Of a DNA stretch of 64,000 bases, positions 11,364 through 23,300 are shown in pieces. The position numbers were made by a program, and so were the translations under genes. How positions within the stretch are numbered: position 1 is the stretch's first letter; the number at the start of each line of letters is the position of its first letter. This DNA is from Tridacna crocea (lineage: Eukaryota > Mollusca > Bivalvia > Cardiida > Cardiidae): the NCBI GenBank assembly GCA_943736015.1, contig OX031068.1, forward strand, positions 25,800,296 through 25,864,295, read 5' to 3'. The notes below the pieces were generated by a model. The model saw only the letters and a program-made list of their open reading frames with translations. It had not been told where the DNA came from and ran no database searches.

Positions 11364-11575
11364 TTAACTCTTTACCAAACGTCCAAATTGAAAGCATTTG
11401 CAGACGACAAAGTAAATGTAAATCGAAAATTGAAAATTGATTTGAAAAGGGTAGAAAACATTGTGGGCAAAGGAGAAAATGCTGGTTACCAGCATTTTCT
11501 CCTTTTCCCACAATGTTTTCCAAAGGCTTCTTTCTCAGGGTCATCAAAAGTAGGGATTGTATGGTAATGGGTTCA
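11364..11575 (-). mobile_element. TTAA hairpin MITE, subfamily A
   Basis: TTAA at 11364-11367; the other end is mutated to TTCAA. Core palindrome perfect. Confidence 0.85.
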
Positions 11576-11719
11576 AATTCGACCTTAATCTGACTAATGC
11601 ATGTATTTTCTTGCTAAAGTTTTCTTGCCTAAAATGTAAACAATCGTCACATTTGTAGCGCCCCTCCCAAAGAAGACCGTAGTGTATAAATGGCCATTGA
11701 AACATATTTTAGCTAAAAA

Positions 11720-11765
11720 TCTTCTCATTTTTTTTTTTGGGGGGGGGGGGGGGGGGAAGGGGGAG
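11720..11765. repeat. poly-T/poly-G tract
   Basis: A T run runs straight into a G run of about 20 bases. Confidence 0.8.
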
Positions 11766-11999
11766 GTACCTTTGAAGTCCCCTTTTCAGATGAAACTATT
11801 CCAGTTTGATCTTAAATTCAATCTTCGATATTTTATCTAATCAATCGATTATTTTGGATAATCCGATATTGAAGTTTTGATCAAAATTCATCAATAGAGT
11901 AGATCGAGCGTATAAATCATTTTAGACATCCATTATGTAGGATCGAGATAGTACATGTTTTATTATGTGGTTTGTTCAAGTGCTCACATGTTTATGCTA

Positions 12000-12226
12000 C
12001 TTTATGCCAAACGATAAAACTGTAGACTGGTCCAAATTGAAAGCATTTGCAGACGACATATAAATTTGGCAAAATGTTTGTATTTGTCATAGATAAGGTG
12101 AAAACCATTGTGAGAAAAGGAGAAAATGCTGGTTACCAGCATTTTCTCCTTTTCTCGCAATGGTTTCAAAATCTTTTTTTTTTTTAATCGGGCGTTAAAA
12201 CAAGGGATTGTTTTGTGAAGGGTTAA
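12000..12226 (-). mobile_element. TTAA hairpin MITE
   Basis: TTAA at 12223-12226; long perfect core palindrome with arms AAAACCATTGTGAG and CTCGCAATGGTTT. Confidence 0.82.
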
Positions 12227-12244
12227 GCGCCATTGGCGAAAAAC

Positions 12245-12285
12245 AGAGGCCTTTGAGGACAGCGTAGATCAAGATCAGACATCTC
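12245..12285. repeat. half of the 65-bp hairpin repeat
   Basis: GAGGACAGCGTAGATCAAG then ATCAGAC, left arm only. Confidence 0.6.
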
Positions 12286-12609
12286 CACACTTCGGAATCA
12301 CATGTAGGGTTGAAAAAATGAAATAGTTGGAGAGAAGGGCTGATGTAGATTCATGGCCCTACTTTGATGTTAGGATAGTTGTACCGAATACAGCTAAATT
12401 TCGAACAATCAGGTATAATCTTAAACATTGCGATTTCACATTTCTGTATTAAATAAAAATCTCGCCGTATCGGAGTCTAATCTTGATCTGTTCTACACGC
12501 AAAAGTGTATACCTTGATATGGGATACATTTCCTTGTTTCCCAAAATTTTCAAAGCAATTATGGTGTTTTGCGACCTTCAAAATGGCAGGTTTTGAAAAC
12601 TCGCATATT

Positions 12610-12661
12610 CAGAATTGATTGATTGATTGATTGATCGATTGGTTGATTGATTGAATAAATG

Positions 12662-12697
<36 letters not shown>

Positions 12698-12785
12698 AAT
12701 GAATGATTGATTGATTGATTGGTTGACTTACTGGCTGATTGGTTGATTGGTTTATTGATTAATTGATTAATTGATTGATTGGAGT
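12610..12785. repeat. GATT tetranucleotide microsatellite
   Basis: About 175 bases of GATT/TGAT repeats with interspersed GAATAAAT variants. Confidence 0.9.
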
Positions 12786-12884
12786 TTGAGCAGCATAGGT
12801 CAAACTACAGCGATCAGTGCACCTACGCATGTGATTCCTGGCTGTTTCACACGTCCACTGACATAACTCTCAGCGTATGCGTAA

Positions 12885-13040
12885 AGGTTCGGAGTAAATG
12901 CAGGTTACTAGCACCATTTCCTTTTTCCCACGATGCTTTTTCATCCGTATACACTGTGTTAAGAGGAATATCACCATTCATATGAAAGCCATATTTGATA
13001 ATGTTATCTGCAAACGCGTTCAAATGGGATAAGTGTTAAA
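12885..13040 (+). mobile_element. TTAA hairpin MITE, decayed right part
   Basis: Worn hairpin (ATGCAGGTTACTAGCA) and ATCTGCAAACGCGTTCAA. Confidence 0.5.
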
Positions 13041-13137
13041 CTTCGTCGCCTGGTATTTTTAAGAATTAAAGAAAGCATTGAAAAAATTAGCCCAGGTACG
13101 ACAATTATATAGATTATTATAGATGGGTGTTCTTTTT

Positions 13138-13363
13138 GACCATTCCCAAACAATCCCTGGCTTTTACGGGTATGGAATCGTAGCCTTTTGGAAACATTGT
13201 GGGAAAAGGAGAAAATGCTGGTAACCAGCATTTTCTCCTTTTCCCTCGATGTTTTCTACCCTATCATAGACAGAAATAATCTTTTCAGCAAGAGTAGAAT
13301 TGTCGTCTGCAAGTGCTTTGAATTTGGTCTAGTCTAAAAGTTTGTCGTTTAGGAAAGGGTTAT
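13138..13363 (+). mobile_element. TTAA hairpin MITE, subfamily B
   Basis: Subfamily B traits: CCCAAACAATCCCTGG, CTACCCTATCATAGACAG and TTTTCAGCAAGAG after the hairpin. Confidence 0.82.
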
Positions 13364-13486
13364 GTGTGTTAGAATTATAGAAATTCGATACGGTGAACTT
13401 CAATTATTTTTTCTAAAACCTTTCAATAACATTTTTTTAAATTTTTCTACAAACAGCCCTTACACTAAGCCTAAAATTAGTCGATC

Positions 13487-13600
13487 ATGCTCTGTGAAAA
13501 TGGGGCTTAATGCATCTACGAAAAGGACCGATTCAGATCAGCTTTCGCAGTCCGCGCGGGCTGACCTGAAATGGAACTTTTCGCTATCGGTCAACAATGT
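13487..13600. repeat. long foldback family, copy with intact TTAA site
   Basis: TGCTCTGTGAAAATGGGGCT is followed by TAATGCATC, then hairpin arms CAGCTTTCGCAGTCCGCG and GCGGGCTGACCTG. It shows the uninterrupted sequence that is split by a MITE at 27627. Confidence 0.75.
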
Positions 13601-13761
13601 TTTCATTAGCTTTCTCTCAGGAAAGCAAACACTCTTGTTCGTGTAGTATTCGAGAAGGCTTCAACCAGAGACTATGGTCAGTGGTCACACAACTTTCTCA
13701 GTTAGGTTTGAAATTCTTTACCTTCAGGACTAAGCTATATACAGAAAGAAAGTTTGACAAT

Positions 13762-13992
13762 TTAACTCTTTCCCAAACAACAAACTTTTGGACTAGACCA
13801 AATTGAAAGCATTTGCAGATGACAATTCAACTCTTGCTGAAAAGATGATTTCTGTCTATGATAGGGTCGAAAACATTGTGGGAAAAGGAGAAAATGCTGG
13901 TTACCAGCATTTTCTCCTTTTCCAACTATGTTTTCAAAAGGCTACTACGACTCCAGACCCTTAAAAACCAGGGATTGTTTGGGAAAGGGACA
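13762..13992 (-). mobile_element. TTAA hairpin MITE, subfamily B
   Basis: TTAA at 13762-13765; TGATAGGGTCGAAAAC precedes the core. Confidence 0.82.
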
Positions 13993-14021
13993 CTTTTAAA
14001 AGCATTCATCTAAATTTGCTT

Positions 14022-14215
14022 TTAACTCTTTACCGAACAACAAAATTTTAGACTTGCCCAAATTGAAAGCATTTGCAGACGACAAAATAAACGTGACTCA
14101 AAAATTGAAACTTGACTTTAGAGTAGAAGAGTAGAAAACATTGTGGGAAAATGTTTTCATAAAGCTTCTTCCTCTGGGTCGTAAAGAAATCAGGGATTGT
14201 TTGGTAAAGGATTAA
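14022..14215 (-). mobile_element. TTAA hairpin MITE lacking the hairpin core
   Basis: TTAA at both ends, but the sequence jumps from ATTGTGGGAAAA straight to TGTTTTCATAAAGC, so the inner stem and loop are gone. Confidence 0.82.
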
Positions 14216-14241
14216 TTAACAAATTCCTTTGTGCAACCTGC

Positions 14242-14308
14242 TGGATAGTGTGGAATCAAGATCAGTCTACGCGATTTGTGTGGTCTTATCTGGAAACTAT
14301 ACATCTAT
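14242..14308. repeat. 65-bp hairpin repeat, worn copy
   Basis: GGAATCAAGATCAGTCTAC and a diverged right arm. Confidence 0.5.
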
Positions 14309-14518
14309 GCTTTTGAAGCCGCCTTTATTGCACCGTTAGAACCACTTTTCATGATGTTTCTGTTAAGTTAAAGACATAAAATCATTCATCATATTTATAT
14401 TCATTTTGAAGTATGTGGGTGAATACTGAAGGAATGTGACGAGTTCAAAAATCTTATTACAATCAGCCGTTTTATTGCAGTAGTTCTAATATGTTGAAAA
14501 TCATTTTTTAAAAAAATG

Positions 14519-14668
14519 GACATTGTTAACAATCAGCATTTCTTTGCCTTTTTCCAAAACGTTTTCTACCCATTTGAAATAAAATACTATCATTTTTGCT
14601 ACACTTAATTTGTCGTCTGCAAACAGTTTCAATACAGAACAGTCTATAATTTTGTCGTTTGGTAGAGG
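14519..14668 (+). mobile_element. TTAA hairpin MITE, right half
   Basis: Worn core then GTCGTCTGCAAACAG and GTCGTTTGGTAGAGG. Confidence 0.6.
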
Positions 14669-14776
14669 TAATCGACTAATAATCTGAATTCAAAGAAAAT
14701 GACCCTTTTTTGGAAGATATCCGAATGTTGAAATATCTTAAGCCTATTCTTGGCCATTTTTTGGTCGTATCAGACA

Positions 14777-15030
14777 ACCCCGCTTCCGGATTCTAGGACA
14801 ATTGCCCCCTTCCCCCGGAAAATTGCCCCTGGACTCCCCCCCCTCAACGTACTATTGCCCCCCCCCCCCGGACACCCCCCGGACCATCCCCCCGCCCGAG
14901 GACCCCCCCCGGACTATTGCCTCCCGAGGACAATTCCGCCCCGGATCATTGACACCGAGGACAAGGAATTGTCTTCGGAGGCAATAGTCCGGGAATTGTT
15001 CTCGGGGGTAATAGTCGTGATACGCCGCTT
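14777..15030. repeat. C-rich foldback with CCGGACTATTGCC units
   Basis: Repeated CCCCCCGGAC-type and GGACAATTGCCCCC words on the left meet their complements GGAGGCAATAGTCCGG and GGGGGTAATAGTC on the right. It is strongly GC-rich against an AT-rich background. Confidence 0.75.
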
Positions 15031-15081
15031 GCGTCTCCTCTCCTCCGCCCCAATCAGCAAGATACTAATTGCTGTTGGATC

Positions 15082-15312
15082 TTAACCCTTAACCAAAGGA
15101 TATGGTTTCAGACCTGTCCAAACTGGGAACACCTGTCGACGACAAAATGAATGTGACTCAAAAACTGGAAATTGTTTTCGAAAGGGAAGAAAACATTGTA
15201 GGAATAGGATAAAATGCTGGTAACCAGCATTTTCTCCTATTCCCACACATGTTTTCGGAAGAATTCCTTCTCAGGGTCGTGAAAACCAGGGATTGTTCGG
15301 GAAAAGGCTAAT
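15082..15312 (-). mobile_element. TTAA hairpin MITE
   Basis: TTAA at 15082-15085; core arms intact apart from GGAATAGG/CCTATTCC, which again pair. Confidence 0.8.
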
Positions 15313-15455
15313 CAACTCAATTACTCCAAAAACTTTCACGAAATGACAAAATTCGAAAGTGGTTACTTTACATAAAGAGTGGATGACAAGAATGACAATT
15401 GAAAGCGGGTTTGGTAACTATGGTGGATATTTGGTCAGTGTTTTAAGCTATTTAC

Positions 15456-15669
15456 TTAACTCTTTACCAAACGAGAAAATTTATGGACCGGTCCAAATTG
15501 AAAGCATTTCCAGACGACAAAATAAATGTGACTAAATGATCGAAATTTGATTTGGGAAGGACTGGAAACATTGTGGGAAAAGGAGAAAATGCTGGTTACC
15601 AGCATTTTCTCCTTTTCCTACAATGTTTTCAACAGGCCTGTACCTCGTCATTGTTTGGTAAAGGGTTAA
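15456..15669 (-). mobile_element. TTAA hairpin MITE, shares a TTAA with the next copy
   Basis: TTAA at 15456-15459 and 15666-15669; the second TTAA also starts the next element. Confidence 0.85.
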
Positions 15670-15884
15670 CTCTTTACTGGACTAGACATTTATAAACTTG
15701 TCAAATTCAAAGCATTTGCAAACATGCACGAAAAGACGAATATAAGCCTCAATGAGGGAATCTGTCTTTCAATGAGTTGAAATTGTATGGGAATTTTACG
15801 ATTTATTTCCTTTTCCCCTAAGGTTTTTATACGATTTCTCTCCATGGGTCGTCAAAACTTGGGACTGTTTTGTGAATTGTTGAT
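15666..15884 (-). mobile_element. TTAA hairpin MITE, decayed core
   Basis: Starts at the shared TTAA; AGCATTTGCAAAC and GGGACTGTTTTGTGAATTG remain. Confidence 0.65.
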
Positions 15885-16042
15885 TTTTATAAAGGTCAGA
15901 TCGATGGTCGATTGTAACCGTAAATAAACTTGCTGGTCATGCTGCGTCATCAAATTTCACAAATCAATATAAGCTAAACTATGGAATTTCATTTTTTTTT
16001 AAAATATTTCCAGACACTTTTGAAAACACACTGTTAAAACCT

Positions 16043-16226
16043 TTAACTCTCTATCAGACGACAAAGTTTTAGTCTTGTCCAAATCGAAAGTATTTGCAGA
16101 CGAAATGTTAAAAGTGGTTCAAATAATCGGATGGAGTTTATCTTTGAAAGAGTTGGAAACAATGTGGGGAAAAGGAGAAAATGCTAGTTACCTGCATATT
16201 CTCTTTTTCGACGATCTATTCAAAGC
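16043..16226 (-). mobile_element. TTAA hairpin MITE, abutting the next copy
   Basis: TTAA at 16043-16046; the distal end is cut short where the next copy begins. Confidence 0.72.
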
Positions 16227-16456
16227 TTAACCCATTACCACACAATCTCTACTTTTGACGACCCTGAAAAAGAAGCTTTTAGAAAACATTCTTTGAAAAG
16301 GAGAAAAAGCTGGTAACCAGCATTTTCTCTTTTTTCCTACAATGTTTTCTACCCTTCACAAAACAAATTTCAAATTTTCTGTCACTTTTATTTTGTCGTC
16401 TGCAAATGCTTTCGATTTGGACAAGCCTAAAATTTTGTTGTTTGGTAATGAATTAA
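16227..16456 (+). mobile_element. TTAA hairpin MITE, subfamily A
   Basis: TTAA at 16227-16230 and 16453-16456. Confidence 0.85.
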
Positions 16457-16744
16457 GGGTCGTTTAAACTCAGGAATTTCAAGTTTGTAAAGGATCAAAG
16501 TGCTCAATAAAGGACTATTTTTGCCCCATTGCCAAAATGCAAATTTTGCCGTTCAACTAAGTTTTTATTTTGGTTAAAAAAAAAAAAGAACTTACCGCAT
16601 CGTCCGATTTAGGTTGTCAAAGATCAGAATGCCATTTCTGTGTTTTGAACTTCTGATCTTGACTGATCTAAATGGTCTCCGACATTTTGTTAGGGTTCGC
16701 CCGACCATCCATCCATTCATCTATTTGTCAGTCGATACCTTTGT

Positions 16745-16795
16745 TCATCAATGGATCCGTGCATGCATGCATGCAATGCGCATGCATGCATCTAC
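16745..16795. repeat. palindromic GCAT cluster
   Basis: GTGCATGCATGCATGCAATG runs into CGCATGCATGCATC. Confidence 0.7.
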
Positions 16796-17039
16796 CCAGG
16801 AATTTCATATTTACGATTCCTTATCCATCCGTGCATCTATTGGAGTGGGGTCAATATCTCATGTGTACAGCTGGAGCTCATGCTCATAGTAGAAAAAGAA
16901 TAGAAACAGCTTAAGTTTAAAGGGGTTGAAGTTGTGTTGATCCCCGTCCTAAATCCTTTTCCAGCCTTCCTTTCTTCGACGAAGGAAATTGGCTATGTGC
17001 AGGTACTTTGATGTTGTGCTGAATATGAGCCGCAGAATA

Positions 17040-17319
17040 AACCTCTACTATTTCAACTTCCGGTAGATTTGACACTTCCGTGTACACGTTTGTTTTGGTT
17101 TTATTTATTTTTTCCAGGTAAGATTTACATTGCGACATGCATTCGCATTATAAGCCAAATCCAATTACCTTTCTGTTATGGTATGAAGTTGATAATAGGC
17201 AAATGTAGTTTACTTTCTTTTTGGAATTTGGCTTTTCAGACTGAATAATTTGCAGACGGCTGCCAAGGCGAGCCATGGAAGTTCCTGACGTTTACTGGTA
17301 GACAAACGCAGGAAACAGG
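17040..17319 (+). promoter_or_regulatory. probable GCC2 promoter and 5' UTR
   Basis: The 280 bases before the GCC2 start codon are free of the surrounding hairpin repeats. They contain two ETS-type sites, ACTTCCGG (17056-17063) and CACTTCCG (17073-17080), and no TATA box. This suits a TATA-less housekeeping promoter. The transcription start cannot be placed from sequence alone. A further upstream non-coding exon is possible. Confidence 0.35.
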
Positions 17320-17325
17320 ATGGCG
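17320..17325 (+). CDS. GCC2: GCC2 exon 1 (coding part, Met-Ala)
   Basis: Only ATG GCG is coding before the donor GTAATA at 17326. The start context is strong, with A at -3 and G at +4. The phase (0) matches exon 2, which has no in-frame ATG of its own. Assignment rests on this fit and on the repeat-free upstream DNA. An RNA read across the junction would settle it. Confidence 0.6.
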
Positions 17326-20300
17326 GTAATATCTCTTTTTTCTCCCGGTATTTTATATTGCAAGTTAAGCATAGGCTTTTACCTCATCAGCTTTCAATGT
17401 TTACAGTGACGATATAGTACAGATAACTGTCCCCAAGGCGATGTTACTTTTCGACTGGTTGCCTCTGGGTACAGAGACAATCCGGACAAAATCAGTTGAA
17501 TGTTCTGCACAGATTTTGTGCGCAAGCTTGAACTCTTATAATTTCCCAAATAGAGCACAAAACTAGGATTTAAACATACCTTAAGGGTTGTGTATTCAAT
17601 TAGTACAGATAACTGTCCACAAAGGCGATGTTACTTTTCGACTGGTCGCCTCTGGGTACAGAGACAATCTGGACAAAATCAGTTGAAAGTTCCGCACAGA
17701 TTTTGTGAGCAAGTTTGAACTCTTATAATTTCCCAAATAGAGCACAAAACTAGGATTTAAACATACCTGTGGCTTGCGCATTCAATATTCTTTCATTTGA
17801 AATAAAAATGTTTTCAATTCAAACGCTGATCGTGAGAAAATACCGTGCATTTCATCAGTGACTCAAGCTGTTTACGTTCCCGAAAACATTCAAAATGGCC
17901 GCCACGCACGATAAATTTAGTCCGTGATTTTTCTGAGATAAACATGTTGTAAACGACTTCTACAAGCTTTTTATGTAATGAATGGTTTGACAATTTGTTT
18001 TTGGTGATGATTAGTGCTAAAATTTAATTGCATTTCACTGCAATACAGATAAAAGCGACGAAACCGAAAGTCGGTATAGCGCTCTATATTTGCTACCGGA
18101 AAATTTACGATGGACTTGAGACGGTACAGTGTACAGTAAATGTCCAAATATGAAAAAGACCACCGGGTCTCATTATTGAGACCAACAGTGATGACTACAA
18201 CATCATTGTGAAATATTTTTCACAGAAGAAAGGCTCACTGTCTCCAGTCTTCAGTAGAAAGCTAGGAAAAGATAAATACAGGTTAGCTAGCAACTTACGG
18301 TTATCTGGATCCTGTATTTAGAACTTCTTGCCAGCCAGTCTGTCAAATGGAATGTAAGCAATTTTTCTTGTGATGAGCTGTGCTTTTATAGGTGTGTTTA
18401 GGTAAAAAAGGTATCATCATGTGCACCAAATCTGGTTTGTTTCAAGCCCAATTTAACGCCCGCACATGAACAGGCCAACTGAATCCTGATTTGTTGTTAC
18501 TTTGCATTTTATTGTCAACAGCCTTAGCCAAGACTTGGACAGTTTGCAGAACCTGGTCTATTACCAAACTAACTATTTTTCACTTTGATGCAAAGCTCTA
18601 ACATTATTTTTATAACCACTTATGTGCTTCCCACCATATCAGCCCTTCTTTTGATGCCTCTTTCAGCGGCCTGTTTTTATTTCTCTAATCTATTTGTCAG
18701 CTGTGAATTGAACTCTAGGTGACAAATAAACCGTTAAACTTCTTGTTGATATGTACCCAATGAAGTACAAGGTTTTCATCAGTCTTATTGAAATTTACAT
18801 TTTTATACACAACTTGAATAAAAAATAAGAAAGCTGACAAATTTTAATTGAGTAACAACTTCATTGTAAGTCTTTACTACACAATCCCGACTCTTAACAA
18901 CCCTGAGAAAGAAGCCTTTTGAAGCATACATGTAGTAGGAAAACGAGAAGATAGTGCTAGCCAGCATTTTGTCTGTTTCCCACTATGTTTTTGACCCTTC
19001 CCAAAACAAATTTCAATATTTGAACAACAATTATTTTGTGTTGTCTGCAAATGCTTTGAATTTTGATGAGAGTGAACATTTGTCATTTTAACGACAAAAC
19101 TTTTAGACTGTTCCAAATTGAAAGCACTTGCAGACAACAAAATAACATAAATCAAAAGTTGAAATTTGTTTCAAGCATGGTAGAAAACATTGTGGGAAAA
19201 GGAGAAAATGCTGGTTACCAGCATTTTCTCCTTTTCCCACAATGTTTTCACAAGGCTTCCATCACAGGGTCGTAAAAACCAGGGATTGTTTGGTAATGGG
19301 TTAAGACAGACAACTCTATTAAATCATTCTGGGAGTTGCTTTTTCTCATTTGGCCATATTAATGCATCTCTTTGATGCTTGTCCTTTTTAGAATTGGACA
19401 TGAAATGATGAATAAACGATGAGTCTTGTCATACATACACATATTTCATTGTAGGATAAACCAGAAGATTCACCAGCGCAGGGTGGTCCCTCCTCAAAGG
19501 TATTTCATCTGAAATTTCCAAAAATTAAATGCCACAGAAACAGAATTGACTTTTTCAGTCTATGAAAGGACTCAGTCAATGTAATTTCAAGACTGTATTA
19601 AGCCTTTACCACACAATGAAATGGTAGACTTCTCCATATTGAAAATTTTTGAAAACAACAATTTAACCCTTTACTGGACGACAAAATTTTAAAGTCTTGT
19701 CCAAAATCAAAGCATTTGAGACGATAAATTTCTATTGGAAAGGGCAGCCAACATTGCTGGAAAAAGGAGAAAATGCAGTTGTCTGCACATGTCATATTCT
19801 TCGAAGATTCAACTGTCTTATATGACATATCACTAGCCCCGAAAGCGGCCTGACTGTAATGTTACGCTCTATAAAGTAGCAATGTAGAAAATAGCTTTTA
19901 TCAATATGTTTGAGGAGAAATGAGACCTGCTTTAGCTCCAGATTTCTCTAAACTGCTGATCATAGCTGAGTGATGTACACGTTTCATTGAGTAAACATTT
20001 ATTTTAGTTTGAAATTCAAAGTAACAGTTGTCACGTAGGAAAGTGGTTCGGCTCTGTACCCAGGATGCCCAAATTAGATAAATGAGTATTTATAGAATGC
20101 CATCTAGCGGGAGATAATGAGAAAATGCTGGTAACCAGCATTTTCTCTCTTTCCCATAATGTTTTCAGAAATCTTCAATGTTTTCATTGTTTCCAAAAAG
20201 GCTTCTTCTTCAGGATTGTTAAGACTTGTCAGTTTGATAGAGGATCAAGAAGACATATCCCATTATTTAAGCCACATTTAAATTGTCACAAATGTTGTTA

Positions 20301-23300
20301 TTATATTTCAGTCTATTTATCTGGTAATGTATTAATGCAAGTATTTTTATCTTTGTACAGCTGGATAGCCTATCTAGGGAGGATTTGCTGAAGTTTGTTA
20401 AAAGGCAGATGGTCAACTTGCAGAAACTTAAAGTGAAAAATGAAGGTAACAGTTTTTATGTATAAATACATAGAACATGCCCTCTGTACATCTAGAATTG
20501 GAACAAAGATTGGAATGTTGAATGTGTGAACCCTGAGAAATTGAACAATTACAAAAACTGAAATCTTTTAGAGCAATAAGCATGGATTTAGCTATTATTT
20601 GGAGATTTTATGGAATCTGTGTATGCAAAGGTAGAAATTACGGAAAAGGAGTAATAGATGGTGACTTATAGCATTTTAGCCTATACCCAGTACACCATAA
20701 TGTTTTCTAACAGCCTCTTTGATGGCATGAGATTTGATGTCTGGTAAAGGGGAGGAACTTGGAAACTTGTTCGTGGCTGTGATGAATAATTTCATCCCAA
20801 GCCATACTTGGAAACATGTTCATGGCTGTGGCCTTTCGGCAAGGGGGCGACATGATTCACCACAGCTGTGAACAAGTTTCCAAGTTCCCTGCCACCTGAC
20901 CGTACAACATATTTATTATACTGCAAAGTTTCACCATTGCATTGTTTGCTAAGCAAATTTTACCTGTTTTTATTTTTTTTTTTATCATTAAATATTTGAG
21001 TACGCTGACGAAGTAGAATTAAGAAATAATCTTCTTTCTATCGTGGTATATCGTTCAATAAACCACAGTTGTGAGTTATGAGGCACAATAAATAATCCAC
21101 GAGGGCGATAGCCCAAGTGGGTTATTCATTGCGCCTCATAACTCACAACGTGGTTTATTGAACGATATTCCACGATAGAAAGAAGATTATTTCGATTCTA
21201 ACATGGCCAATTCTTAGTGAAATGAAAACAAGTTCAAACTTAGAGTAAAAACGCGGATGAAGATTATGTTCCATTGAATAACTCACTCATTGAATGACGT
21301 CACTCGATATAGGATGACGTCACTCTACATGGATTGTTGCAGATTTTACCACGTTTTCCTTGCACTATGTTTATAGAGCCAAAGTCGCGTGTCATGTTAG
21401 AATTTCCCTTTTAAGTGCCCAATTCAGTGAAAACTGGCGTCAGTAGGAACTGGCGTCACCAAAAACTTGGTAATAAGTGCTAAGAGTTAAGACGTGCAGC
21501 TTGGCGCATAATCTTGATGTTAATCTGAACGGGACAGCCATTTCGGATGTTGTGTTGATAGTGTAGTCATGTATACAGTGTTCCTGAAAGGGAAACTGCT
21601 TTTACATTGGTTTGCCAGTGTACATGATACATATGTTCGGGACATATTATCCAATCAGATCACTAGAAGTTTCTTTGTAGCATAAGAATACATGTATATT
21701 TTTTTCATGTTTATAGAATTAACAAAGAAAGCATCAAGCCCACAGGGTAGTGGAGATGGCCAGAGCAATGCCAGTGAAGTCCAGGATTTAAGGGCAGAGG
21801 TTGATGCTCTAAAACAAACTGCTGAAAAATATAAACAGTTGTTAGAGGTAAGAAAAGTTGTTGAAATACATACAAAATACTTTTATAGTCTAACATGTAT
21901 TTGGCTAGCACTCCAAAGGGCCCAACCCTTTCCCAAATAACAGTTTTTAGACCCTTCCAAACTTAGAACATCTGTACAGTGCAAATTTGAAGTGGTTTAA
22001 CCCTTTACCAAACAATCCCTGGTTTTTACGACCCTGAGATAGAAGCCTTTTAAAAACATGGTGGGAAAAGGAGAAAATGCTGGTAACCAGCATTTTCTCC
22101 TTTTCCCACAATGTTTTCTACCCTGCTGGAAACAAATTTCATTTTTTGAGTTACGTTTATTTCCTCGTTTACAAGTGCTTTTAATCTGGACCAGTCTAGA
22201 ATTTTATCGTTTGGTAATGGGTAAACTCCTTAGCCTACAATGTTTTCCTAAGTTATCCTCTAGAGGCCTTTGAAAAACATCGTTACCAGCATCTGCTGTG
22301 ACAAATCTGAAGTGTTTCAAATGAACTCAGATTCTTTGATAGAGTAGAAAACATTGTGGGAAAATGTAGAAAATACTGGTTACCAGCATTTTCTCCCTTT
22401 ACTACATTGTTTTGCTATGTTATCCACTAGGATTGCAACAAATACTGGATTGTTCCATGAAGGGTTAAGACAAGTTTTTGCTTAGTACAGGTAAATTTCA
22501 ATGTATCTTATTTTTAGGGAGCCAATACAGGCTGGCTTAATCCTTTCCCTAATAATAAATTTTAGACTTTTCCAAATTGAGAGCATTTGCAGTTGACTAA
22601 TATGAAGTGATAAAAAGGAACCAAAGTTCTTCGATAGGGTAGAAAGTGATGTGAAAAAAGGAGATTATGCTGGCTACAGGATTTTCTTCTTTACCTTAAT
22701 GTTTTTAAAAGGCCTCTTCCTTAGGGTTGTTAAAAAACAGGATTGTTTAGTAGAGCATTATGACAAGTGCTTGATAAGTACAGGTAAGTATCAACATATT
22801 TACATTCTGGGAACCCATTGAATACTTGCATAGTACAAAGTGCTTGCTTAACAAAGGTGACCACTGTAACAAGTTTAACTGCACTGTGAAAGTTACACTG
22901 AAGACAATTTGTGTATCCTTTACTAAATAATTCCTCGTTCTAGAGAACCTGAAGAAAAAGAGCTTTGTGTAAAATATTGTTTTCTATAATGATGTTTGTG
23001 ATTACAGGAGAAAGATGAAGCAGCTCAGGCTCTGTCAGATGCCAAAGGTGACCTTGAAACAAGAAATGGGACACTGGAGAAAAGGATTAAGGTCAGCGGA
23101 TTAATCACTTACTGGAACTCTGTACAAGGACAACAAATTTTAGACATGTGCTAATAGACAGGGTTTGCAGATAACAAGAGATTAAGATTTACCTTTGAAA
23201 GGACAGAAATTAATGTCGGAATAGAATAGAATTATATGGAGTGCAACACGCGAAAAGGGTCATTTGGACATTTGCGTAAAGTGTCGTCTCTGATCAGCAT

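Noticed and set aside
14750-15085. 111-codon Pro-rich reading
   Set aside because: Produced by the C-rich foldback; the second frame over it is just as open.
16614-16914. Two overlapping plus-strand readings over the GCAT cluster
   Set aside because: Both frames are open only because of the simple repeat; no homology recognised.
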